This document shows, one piece after another, positions 22,528 to 33,075 of a DNA stretch of 64,000 nt. Origin of the DNA: Scenedesmus sp. ARA3. Its lineage: Eukaryota > Chlorophyta > Chlorophyceae > Sphaeropleales > Scenedesmaceae. The notes under the pieces were generated by a model that saw only the letters and a program-made list of their open reading frames with translations, searched no databases and was not told the DNA's origin. Both the position numbers and the translations under genes were made by a program. The number at the start of each line of letters is the position of its first letter. Position 1 is the first letter of the stretch. The stretch lies in contig RWJK01001594.1 of assembly GCA_004335835.1 (NCBI GenBank), positions 1-64,000 on the forward strand, in the 5' to 3' direction.

Positions 22528-24050
22528 GCAGCCCACCTGTAGTACTTCCACTCCACTCCCTCGTCTCCAAAGATGTTGCGGTGGTTGCCCCATGTGGGGT
22601 TGCTGATGTACACAGTGGTGCCCTTCATGAAGCGAGCAATGAATGCAGCACCCACGCGCAGGCTGCCCGTGCCACTCAGCGCCTGCAGCAGAGCCGACAG
22701 CAGCCAAGTTGTTCACGGAGTATACAGCATGTTGTGCTTTACAGGCTTGCCGGGTGGTGCTGCCGTCATAAGCTGCCAATTGCGCATCCAATGGTACCTG
22801 TATCATGCTACAACTGTGTCCGCTTGAGCTGCCGTGGAATGCACTGCAGCCCCATTTGTCAACTGAGCTGCCCAGCTGCTTGCACACTGCGTGATTTTTA
22901 GGGCTGTGCGCAAGCGTACACGTCGAAATATACATAGCACAACAACCTGTCCATCCAGGCATTGCGGCGCAATGATTGAGCAGCATCCCACCTGCAGCAC
23001 GGCCACGCGCCCCTCCTTGACTGCTGCGCTGTCGCTACCCAGCAGCAGCTGCACCGTGGCCTGCCTGAATGCATCAAGCCCCTCGATGGGCAGGTACTCC
23101 TTGTTGTAGCCGGCAGCCAGCATCTTCTGCTCAGCCTGCAGGAACAAAGTGAAATAATTACAGTCCAGACACGCATTGATAACAAGAACAACACAGGATC
23201 AGGAGGTGCTGGACCAGCCATCATCTTCTGCTCAGCCTGCAGCCCCAGCATGCATGCCTTGAGAAGAAGAGAGCTCAATGGTTGCACCCAACACAACTGC
23301 AGCATCAGTGGCACCGCTCTACAAGCCACAAACACAGCGCAAACCCCAGGCGGCGTGCGGGGTGTTGATTGCTTCAAGTTTGCGGGGAATGCGCGCGCTG
23401 TCGTGGCCTGTGCTGCTTGCTGTTTGCGTGATCAAAGAAGCATCGGCTGCTAGGGTTGTCTGCAGGAACGTGGTGATCTGCTTCATGCACACACAGCTGG
23501 CAGAGTGATCAGGTATTCCCACCATTTGCGGACGGCTTTTCAAGCAATTTTGGCCCCTGCTGCAGTGCAACTTCAGCTGCACTGTTTTGTCAAATCTAGC
23601 CACCCACCTTCTTCACCACCTCCAGCACCAGTGGCTGCAACTCCTCAGTCCTGTAAGCCCCGACACCTAGGTTAAGCTTGTTGGGGTCCTTTGAGGCCTT
23701 AAAAGCCTCAGAGACACCAAGAATGGGGTCAGGGGGAGCCATCTCCACGCCAGCCAGCCTGCTGCCATTTGTAACCACTGCTGCTGCTGGCTTGTTCAGC
23801 AGAGCTGCCCGCTGTGGGGCACCAGGGCCGTAGCGGGGTGAGGCCTGGAGTGGAGTATTGCAGAAGTTAGATGAGTTACTTCAGGCGTGCGTGGGTGGCG
23901 ATAGGCCTTGGTGTGATGGCAGCGCAGCACGTTGCTGTACTGAAGGCGTGCGTGCAAGGAAACCCACGAAGCTACTCACGCAACCGTGGTGTTTATGATC
24001 AGCCTAGCAAGAGCATGTTTGCGCACCGTTGTCTTCATAGCGCTCGCCAT
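19533..24050 (-). CDS. AAT: Aspartate aminotransferase, organellar
   Basis: Twelve exons encode 470 residues: 24050-23980, 23934-23880, 23844-23608, 23135-22992, 22682-22537, 22213-22122, 21806-21763, 21524-21446, 21071-20929, 20444-20313, 20047-19907, 19661-19533. All phases agree. Residues 1 to about 65 are a basic leader starting [18 protein letters not shown], typical of mitochondrial or plastid import. The mature part has [53 protein letters not shown] and [18 protein letters not shown], where the Lys in SYSK is the PLP Schiff-base residue. It interconverts aspartate + 2-oxoglutarate and oxaloacetate + glutamate. Length and motif order fit class I aspartate aminotransferases. Exon 2 uses the inner of two nearby AG acceptors; only that choice preserves frame. 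Several introns contain copies of neighbouring exon edges. Confidence 0.92.
20055..20090 (-). repeat. CTG tract at the 3' splice site of aminotransferase exon 11
   Basis: Twelve CAG units (+), followed by further interrupted units to about 20121, read as CTG on the gene strand a few bases upstream of the acceptor at exon start 20047. Confidence 0.85.
20589..20815 (-). repeat. Intronic tandem duplication of about 95-110 bp
   Basis: Two copies start with CCAAGACAGCCTGCAGGTAAG at 20589 and 20722, offset by 133 bp, and stay similar for about 95 bp. They lie in the intron between aminotransferase exons 9 and 10. Confidence 0.8.
22186..22317 (-). repeat. Duplicated acceptor plus exon start (aminotransferase exon 6)
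   Basis: Positions 22186-22233 and 22270-22317 are 48-bp copies with about 42 matches, offset by 84 bp. The first includes the real acceptor at 22214. The second places an equivalent CACAG acceptor inside the intron. Confidence 0.8.
23121..23242 (-). repeat. Duplicated acceptor plus exon start (aminotransferase exon 4)
   Basis: A 21-bp segment is identical at 23121-23141 and 23222-23242, offset by 101 bp. It spans the CTGCAG acceptor and the first codons (AEQKM) of exon 4. Confidence 0.85.
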
Positions 24051-24549
24051 ACTGCCGGTCCGAGAGGAAGACGTGAAACGTGTCAAGTGTATTGCAGTGC
24101 TGGGCTAGATCAGGTTTGTCTACCAGCTAAATCAGTCTTTGCTTGTGTTACCCTAGGTCTCATGCTGGAGATACGGACTGATGAAGCAGGGCTGCAGCCT
24201 TCACTCCACGTGCTGAACACTGGTGTGGACTGCAGGCACTGCCCATTGCGCAGGCTCTAATACCTGCAGCACTCTAGCAATTTATAGTATTTTTGATAAT
24301 ATCAGTTTCTAGATTCACGCTGAGGTGCATGCGAGGCAGCAAATCCCCTTCAAATTTCTGCATTATTCTTCGCAGCAACCTGTGCCTCGATCGTGATACT
24401 TGCTGCCTGTCACATCGATCTCTTGTGACTTTCAAACATCTGCCACAGCTCTACAGACTCTGAGTCGAGTGTGTGCCAGTCCCCGGCTCAACAGCAACAA
24501 GGAAGCCGGCAGCAGCAACGCGTCAGCAACGCGCCAGCAACCTTTCGCA
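24051..24549. other. Bidirectional promoter interval, aminotransferase / SNARE
   Basis: About 500 bp separate two divergent start codons. The segment near 24270-24300 is AT-rich relative to its surroundings. No coding exon is seen; specific promoter elements cannot be assigned. Confidence 0.5.
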
Positions 24550-26588
24550 ATGCAATACCAAGGCAGTGCTGGGGGCGCTCCCCCAGCACGCATGGCCTAT
24601 AGCTCAGGCGCAGGTTCTGCCAGGCAGGAGGCAGCAGCGAGGACTGAGCTGTTGAATGGCACAAGCCAGCCAGCAGCTATGCAGGTCCAGCAGCCTCTGT
24701 CATACGACGAAATGAACAACAAGCAGCTGATGCAGCATGCAGTGGCGACACACAAGGAGACCACTGCCTCTGCACAGAGGGGGCTGCAGGTAGGCACCAG
24801 GCCTGATGCCCTCACTGTCGCATGCATCTTCTGTGGCATGCTATCAGCACCACTAAGCAGCGGTCTGCAAGCAATCAAGCATTGGATGAACAATATTTCG
24901 ATGTTCCTGCAGGCAGTGGAGCAGATGAAGGAGATCCAGTCCTCAACGCAGGCAGCGCTGCGGGAACAGGGGGAGCAGATGCGCCGCATAGAAACAGACA
25001 TGGACAAGGTATGTAGAACAGCACTGCGGCTGACGCCAAGTGGTTTTTGTGACATGTAGCAGCTGACTCATGCAGCACCACGGCCCACTCGTGTGATGTT
25101 GTACCTCTGCCAGCAGCTGGTTCATTATCAGCTGTGCAGCCAGGAGCCTTGCTGCTATGCAGCCCAATGTGCTGTGCAGCCAATTTGCAGCCTGATTTCT
25201 AGTCTGCCTTGTGTTACAGCTTGCTATGTTCTCAAAAGCCTGCCCGCTCAGCCGCCAGCTTGCTGCCTGTGACTGCACGCATGGCTGTTGTCCCGCCCTT
25301 GCACCTGACACCCTGTGACAACATGGTGGTGTAACAACGTCATTACATGAAGATTTGCGTTCTTGTCGTGTTTGTTGCCTTGCAGATGGGCGAGGACCTG
25401 AGCTACTCGGAGCGCATCCTGCGCTTCATGCGCATGTGCTGCTGCTTCAGCTTCTTCTGCGCATGCTGCACAGAGCCCAGCAGGGCTGAGAAGGATAGGA
25501 AGTGGCGCGGGTGAGCAGCAGCAGCAGCGGTAGTAGCAGCAGCAGCAGCAGCGACACATGAAACATTGAGATCGCCAGCTGAGCGCCTGCTGCACACGCA
25601 CACAGCATAGCAGGGTGATGTGTAGGGTATGAACAGGAGGCTATACATCGTTGGACGCAGTCACGGTGGTGCATTGTGCATCTTCACCAGTAATGAAAGG
25701 GTGCACAGCAGCCGCGCAGTGCCTTTGTAGCTCTCACCTCGACGGGCGCCGCTGTCAACAGACCCATGTCGCACAACTCGAGCAAACCTAATGCGTCCAT
25801 CGCTCTGCTGTCACTGCTGCTGCTGCTGCTGCCGCGCAGGCCCTCGGGCTCCCAGCCGCCCAGCAGCTACTCAGCGCCGCAGCAGCAGGGCCCACCCAAG
25901 AAGCTCACGTCAGCGCAGCGCAAGCAGCAGGCAGCAGCGCAGGCAGCAGCAGGTGCAGCAGCGTACCCTGGTGTGCACACTGATGGCCTTGCTGGGCTGG
26001 GGCTGGATGAAGAGGCCGGGGTGATCCAGTCTGAGACCAAGCAGCAGGACAAGTACCTGGATGAGATCAGCAAGGGGCTGGACCAGCTGAAGATGGGTGC
26101 TCAGGTGAGCCCCGCTGCTGCTGCTGCTGTTGCTAAGGAGTGCTGCTGCTGTGCTGCTCTGATTTCGTCCGTAGTTGTGCTTTTAGGCGGTGCCTGTGCC
26201 TGCAGACTTGAAACGAAACTGTGCGAGAGCGGTTTTCCAGAGCGTGTTTCTGCGCCTTGATGCGTTGGCGTGGAAGAGCAGCGCCTGTAAATGTAACATC
26301 TTGCGCCTGCTCATGCTCTCTTTGCGCAAACCGCATTGTCGCGCAACTGCTCACGCTCTTGCGCCTGTGTGCGGCAGGTAGAATCGCACTGCCTGTTGCC
26401 TGTGCTGCGCTGCTGACGTGAGATTGCTCTGCCGCACTGCTGTGTGCTGCGCTGCCGCCTGCCACTTGTAGCGCATGAATGAGGAGATTAGGGGCCAGGA
26501 GCAGCAGGCAGACAGGATCGGCCAGGATGCTGTGGTGCTGCATGACAAGCTGCGCTCAGTCAACAGGGAGGGCTTCAAGCGCATTTGA
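24550..26588 (+). CDS. SNAP-25-family Qb+Qc SNARE protein
   Basis: Five exons, 24550-24789, 24913-25008, 25386-25510, 25840-26104 and 26472-26588, encode 280 residues with consistent phase. A first SNARE helix (about residues 60-130) includes TASAQRGLQAVEQ, ALREQGEQMRRIETDMDK and MGEDLSYSERIL. Next comes a cysteine-rich stretch, CCCFSFFCACC, where SNAP-25 relatives are palmitoylated for membrane attachment. A Gln/Ala-rich linker leads to a C-terminal Qc-type helix (DKYLDEISKGLDQLKM, RMNEEIRGQEQQADRIGQ) with the zero-layer Gln. There is no transmembrane segment, as expected for this family. It would pair with a syntaxin and an R-SNARE to drive vesicle fusion, probably at the plasma membrane (family knowledge). 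The first in-frame ATG after the 5' flank is taken as start. Confidence 0.85.
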
Positions 26589-27158
26589 GGCCGCCAGCAG
26601 CAGCAGCAGTAGCAGGAGCAGCAAAAGGAAGTTGGAGGTAGCATGTGCAGCAGTCACGCCCCTGCCAGCAGCTGCAGCTGCAGCCTGCAGGAGAGGGAGG
26701 GCGTGCGTTGCACTCCTTGGCTGTACAGTAGTAGTCGAGACGGCGGCTGCAGCAGCAGCAGCCGGTCGGCGAGCGCATGCATTCGTTACCGTGTGTCATA
26801 TGTGTGTCCTTGGCGTTGTGTGTCATCGCAGCATAACCCTTACTGATCGTTGGACCAAGTCAGCAGCAGGCTTGCCTGTCTTGAGTGATCTGCAAGTATT
26901 GAAAAGTACAGCGGCATTGGCTGCTTGATGTTTAACAGGTGCTGCCAGCGTATTGATGATGCTGCGCAAGTCAGCAGGTGCAGCATGTCCTAGTTAGTTG
27001 TAGTTATAGCAGGTTGTATCATCGGGCCTTTAGAGGACACTTCTGGTAGCGGCACACCAGGTTCAGCGCAATTAGCTGAGCTGTCTATGCCTTGTTCTAG
27101 AGTATGTGCTGCTGACACAGCAGTTTGCCCGCTGTAGTGCACACGCTGCTGCAACGGC

Positions 27159-27163
27159 TGTAA
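27159..27163 (+). terminator. Candidate polyadenylation signal TGTAA of the SNARE gene
   Basis: This is the first clear TGTAA on the + strand after the stop codon at 26588. The implied 3' UTR is about 570 bases. Confidence 0.4.
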
Positions 27164-28481
27164 CTGTTTGGTGACATCTTTGTGTTGCTGTCTCCGCAGA
27201 CTGGCTGCCGGCCGATGTGCCAGACAGTGCGTAGCCAGGTTGCAAGGCCACAAACAGGTGCACGTACACGGGGCTGATCATGAGCTGCTGCTTATTACAG
27301 ACAGAGCAAGGCTTTTGGAGGGGAGCAGGCGACAGCCCTAGGGCTGTCTCCACACAAGCAAGTGCAGCCAGCGGCACTTCGCACACAACAAGTAACTCCC
27401 CAGGTCACATCATACCATGCAAGGCGTCACGCTAGGTGGGGCACTGGATGCCACTGGCAGGCGAGGCTCAGCCGACTCGGAAAGCAGGCCACCACCCCGC
27501 GCAACACCTGCGCTGTACGTGTACACTAAGCGCCTAAATCCAGTGCTACATGCATGCAGATACGAATAAGTTCCCACGCCTCATCCCCGAGCAGATGTGT
27601 GCCATTCCAAGGCACGCATCAGACAGAATGGCCTATACCAACGATATGACTGCGCCTGTGCAGGCATGAAGCGCAGCGGCTTTGAACGCGCCAGCGCTTC
27701 GGCATGCTCACACACTCCCACAGCTCTGCATTACGTACCCCAGTCAAATCCAACTCCAAAGGAACCATGCAGATGATGGGCAGATGCTGCCACAGCCAGC
27801 TGGCGTGCGTTGCGGCACGTGCACTGATGCCTCCACCTGCAAGCCAACATGCACTGCCAACCATCCCACCTGCACTGCCAACCATTCAGCCAAGCGAGCC
27901 AAGCACACCGAGCACAAAGTTGAGCTGTGTGTTCAAGACAGCCCAGCTCAAGAACAGAATGACCAACCAGCAGCATCAAATGCCACGACCAGCAAGCAAT
28001 GCCAGTTTGTATGTAACACAGCCAGCCTCACACCTGTACGGCAACTGAGAAGGCTGCCGGTTGACAGTGCCTGAGCATGGCACTGAGCACCTGATGTTCA
28101 CAAAAGGCACATACAGAGGCACTATCACTGTGCAGCGCGATCATGACAGGATCGGCACCGTGCACTGTGCAAAAGCCGCAGCACAAACGCAGGGAACTGT
28201 CAGGCACAACACTGCCGCCATCAGCCGGGCGCCCCATCATGCCAGGACAGGCTCCAACACAACAGATCACGTTGTCCAGCACATGCCCGTAAGTGACATG
28301 TAACATATATATGACATGTTATAACAGCATCATACGCTGTGCAGCGATGTCTGCTGTGAGCTGGTCATAGCGTACTAACGCTGGCTGCAGTGATGGCTCA
28401 AATCCGTCACGCTACAAACGCCAAGAATCACAGCAGCTCGAGGCCCAAGTGCCAACACCACATCCAATACACTACAGCAGC

Positions 28482-28769
28482 TCACCCGTGCATACGTACA
28501 CACACGAGCTCGTGCTCACCGGCACTCTGCAGGAGATCAGCACAGCACAACTTCAAGAAACTGGGAATCGCATGCAGCAGTAGGATAAGCACACAGATCA
28601 AGCCACAGATAACACCGGCTAACAGCGTCGCAGTGATCCTCGCGTGTTTCATGCACACTGAGGAGAGCACCACAAAGCATAGCAGAGCACCAGCTGCGGC
28701 CTGCCCTGCTGCAGCCACCTGCGCACATGCGGTTACCTGACAGTGTTTTGCAAAGCTGCTGCTCATCAT
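28482..28769 (-). other. Possible small membrane-protein ORF
   Basis: A 95-codon ATG-initiated ORF encodes a shorter hydrophobic run (GALLCFVVLSSVC) and a strong 24-residue one (ITATLLAGVICGLICVLILL plus four residues). A GTGAGC donor at 28514-28519 could splice it onward. No family is recognised and no confident partner exon is seen, so it may be fortuitous. Confidence 0.2.
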
Positions 28770-30190
28770 GCAATGCCATGTGGCATTGCATGGTGCCGCA
28801 AGTTTGCAAATAGTATGTCTCCCCGTGGTGCCCTCACACAACGCGGTTGCTGGCACACCACAGGGCAAAGCAACGCAGCAACTAGCTCAAGACAGCTGTT
28901 CAACAGCAACGCAACAGAGACAGCGAGCCACACCAACGCCGACCACCTTCCGCCGCCGACTGGTGTGCTATCATAACATGCAAGCACAGCACAGGCTTAC
29001 AGCACACAAACACAAACACACAAGCATGCACAGCAGGGCGCCGTGCAGATGCGCCTCTGCCCCACCCAGCCAGGCTCCACCCCATCTAGCGCGCGTGCGG
29101 CAAGGCACATAACGCGCATTGGCAAACCATACAGACGATCGTTGACAGCCCAGGCGGCCTTGAACACACGCGGTGGCTCACTGCTGTGACATCTGCTGCC
29201 ACAGGCTCCGCAGATGCAGGCCTTCATGAATCGTCTGTCCCACACGCACCCACAGCTCACAAGAACCCACAGCCGGCATAAACCCACAGCTAACACGCGC
29301 ACCACGTGCTGCGGCACCAGTTCATGCACCACCTGCCCACCGAAGTTGCAGCCACATGTGCACGAAGGGTTGGATGTAAACTTACAACGTGGTTGCCACT
29401 CGGTTTGCAACTGGAATGCATGTACTGGCTGCATGCAGGTGCATGCCCTGTCCTCTTCCTCCATTGGTTTGCTGCACAGACAGAGCCTGGAGCACTCTGT
29501 AAGAACAGCACAGCACCGCAGCAACTCAAGTCATGGCCGCGACACACAGCCTGTGGCGGCACAAGCAGCTGCTATCCATCTACTACTCAAGTGCTGTGCT
29601 GACGAAGCCCCCTGCAACACAACCTGTAGTACGCCACCACGAACCCACACCTGTAGTACGCCGTCAGTCACAACTGGTATATGCTGACCTGCAGCAGCGT
29701 CAGCAGCTGCACACGCACGCCTCTGGTTTAAGATACGCGAAGATTGCTCGGCGCTCCCAAGCCACTGGTTCTAGGAGCCCAGTTATGCAGCAGTGCCAAG
29801 AAGTGTTGAAAATCGGCATCCATTGCAAACGTCACATACAGTGCTGTGCACAGCGTCAAATCTGTTCACGGCCGGGGTGCTGCTGCCAGCCCCCATGCTG
29901 CTTGTCCCAGGTCTGATCAGTTATGCATCTGACTCGCACACGCACGGCCAAACAACAATCCAAAACAACAGCCAATGGGGCAAAGCTGCCATCAAGCACA
30001 TTGCGCCATGTAGCTCCCACATCACGTGACGGCAAAGATGACAGCGCTCTGTAGTGCCGACGCTGTTATATTGCATATTGTGCATTATACTGGTACTACC
30101 AACAGTCATCCTCACCAGTGCCGGTTGTGTGTAGTACGTGCCACCCACCAGCACTGGCATGCTCTAAGCCAGAAACCTCGTCGCTTTGCC

Positions 30191-31606
30191 TCATCTGTCA
30201 GTCCTAGGCTTTCCGTCTTGTGCAGTTTTCGGCGCCCGCGCCAGAGGCTGCTGCTCTGCAGCTGCTGCTTCGCGCTTAACAGCTGCATTCCCACTTCTTG
30301 CTGCTGCTGCTGCTGCTGCTGCTGGTGCAGCCCGTGCTCCTGCTGCTGTGACTGCCGCAGCAACAGCAGCATCTGTTGCCTCGCCCGCCAAACCAGCAGC
30401 AGCAGCAGAAGCAGCTGCTGTTTGCGTGGTTTCCGCCGCCAACGCACGAGCACTCGCCGCCACAGTCTCCCCTGCCACCCCCGTCAGTTCTGCTGCCTGC
30501 TGCAGCTGCGCCGCCGCAGCATCAGCGCCAAGCACCCCTGCCGGCCGCACTACTGCTGCTGCTGCCTCCTCGACTGGAGCCTCGTCATCAAGCTTGTCTG
30601 CAAGCAGCGCACTGAGTGCCGCCAGCTGCTGCTCTGCAGCCAGCCGCCGCCGCCGCTCCTCCGCAAAATCTGCCTGCAGCTGCGCCAGCAGCGCGCCCTG
30701 CGCTGCAACCTGCTCCTCGAGCTGCTTCCTGCGCCGCCTGTCTTCCAGCAAGCCATCCAGCCGGCTCTCCACGCTGCCAACGAGCTTCTTGAAGTCCGCA
30801 GATGGCGTGGATCCACGCGCAGCAGCACGAGGCGCGGCAGCGGCAGCGGCGCCGCCGGCAGCGCCTGCTGCTCGTTGAGTGACCCAGCTGCGCAAGCTCT
30901 CAACAGCACCCATCGCGCCGGCCCCTGCCACCGCCGCCGCCGCAGCAGCAGCATCAAATGCATGCGGCGGCCCCGGCCGCTGGCCTGTCTGTGCCGCGTC
31001 TCTGATGCTGGCAGGTATGTGGAAGCCTGCAGCGCTCTCAGGCTCAGATTTGAGGCTCCCCAGCTGCGCTGAGCTGCCTGGACCAACCACAAACTCGCCC
31101 CTGGCGCCGCCTGCAACATCAGTAACTGTGGAGGCCCTGCCAGCAGCTGCTGGCAAGCCAGGATCACTCCAATAGCCGCCGCCACCTTGCGCTGCTGCTG
31201 CCGCTGCTGCAGCTGCATTGCCGCCGCTGCCACCACTGTCAATGGTAGCTGTAGATGCGGCTCGCTGCATTGCTGCTGCTGCAGCAGCACCATCCGCGCC
31301 TGCAGCAGCTGCGCCGTGTTGCGTGTGGGGGTGGAAGTGCACTGGCGGCCGGCCGTGCGCAGCTGCAGCTGCCCCGCTGCTGTCCCACTGACCCGGCTGC
31401 GGCAGCCGCCACGCAGCCCCTGCTGCTGCTGCTGCTGCTGCTGCTGCATCTGCTGCTGCTGCTGGCGCTGACCAGCTGCTGTGCTGTAGCGCTGCCTCAC
31501 CCAGCCTGCCGCCTTGCAGCTGCAGCTCGTGCGCAGCGCCTGAGCCGAGCTCATTGTCCACCTCAAAGTGGGGTCCTGCAAGCATCATGTTGCCACCTCT
31601 CCCTTG

Positions 31607-31639
<33 letters not shown>

Positions 31640-33040
31640 ATCTGTAACACTGCCAGGGCTGCCTAACCCCTGCATGCTGCCAGCTGCTGCACTGCCAGGC
31701 GGCTGATCGGCCGCCCCCATTATAGCAGGCTGCAGTCCGCCCAGTAGCCGATGCTGCTCATGCGTCAGCTGGCTGTTATGGTTGTTGTGCAGCTGCCCGG
31801 CCGCCTGCTGGTGCCGCTGCAGCATCTGCATGATCGCTGTCGAGCTGCTGTTCTGCATGCTCGGCCCGGAATGCAGCGGCGGCAGCTGGTCCAGGCTGGC
31901 CCTGCCGCTGGATGCAGCATGTGCTGGGCCTGGACCAGGCAGCCGCAGCACATTGCTAGCTGAGCCAGTGCTTGGAGTCTTGCCCAGGAATCCCTGCCCC
32001 TGCCCCTGCCCTGCTACAGCCGAGCCTAAAGCAGAAGCCAGCGTGCTGTGCTGCTGCTGCAGCTGCTGCAGCTGCTGCTGCAGGCCCGGGCCGACCGCCA
32101 TGCCGCTCGCGAGCTGCGCTGCGATCGCGTAGCCGAGCGGGACATCATCAGGCCCAGGGCCTGTCGTGACTGCTGTCTGCGGCCACATGCATGCAGATTG
32201 AGGCCCTGCTGCAGCATGCGGCAGGGCAGAGCTGTTGGATGTCATGTTGGCTGCTGCATCCTGGTCCCAGTCAAGCTGCTCGGCTGGCATGCCACTGCTG
32301 GCCCCTGTGGGCCCTGCCACGCCTGCTGCAGCAGCAGCAGCCGGCAGCTCCTTCACAAGCATCTCCGCAACAGCAGCAGCCAGCTCATTCAGCCGTGCAG
32401 TACCGCCAGCTTGCGAGCCTGCAGCAGCAGCTGCCCCGCTCCTGCCTGCTGATCCTGCTGCTGCACCACCTGTCGTGCCTGTGCTGCCCGCTGCTGCTGC
32501 TGGCGGGCCGCCGACGGCATTCTTGAGGGCTCCACTGAGCTGGCTGTTGCCTGAGATGAGGCCCGCAAGCAGCTGCGAGACATCAAACTGCAGCGCGGCG
32601 CCGCTGCTGCTGCCAGCGCTAGCACCAGCACCTGCCGTCATCTGCACATAGCGGACAGCACAACAACGGCAGCAGCAGCAACAAGCACGCCATCCTTATG
32701 ACTGGTGCATGTACATGTGGATGTTGTATGCAAGTAATGTGGCAGTGAGCGACCCAGCAAGTAGGTGGTGTCCCGCATCAAACTGTGTCGCATCAGCTTG
32801 CATGCAATGCCGATGCAGCCTGTGCTGCAGCAGTAGCCGCACAGCCGAACTGCTGCAAGCGCCCTCTACCGGACGCGTCATGTGCTGCAGCAGCGCCACC
32901 CACCAAGGCCTTGCTGATGTCTAAGGGCCGCTTGGCGCGTTGCGTGGCGGCGCGGCTCTTTGCGGGGTAGCTGCTGATCTGAATGCCGCGCATGTCCAGC
33001 CAGCGGCCCAGCGTCATGCCGGGGCCGCCGTCAGCAACCT

Positions 33041-33075
<35 letters not shown>

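Larger units (their letters stand above)
26589..30190. other. Long convergent intergenic region
   Basis: About 3.6 kb lie between the SNARE gene (+) and the SAND-like gene (-). A TGTAA at 27159-27163 may end the SNARE transcript. The rest has no supported gene except a weak minus-strand candidate ORF at 28482-28769. Composition is CA-rich around 27.7-29.9 kb, unlike the CTG-rich gene blocks. Confidence 0.5.

Noticed and set aside
30026..31072. 348-codon + strand ORF
   Set aside because: It lies antisense to the SAND-like exon. Its Cys/Ser/Arg-rich composition is a shadow of the GCA/CAG repeats.
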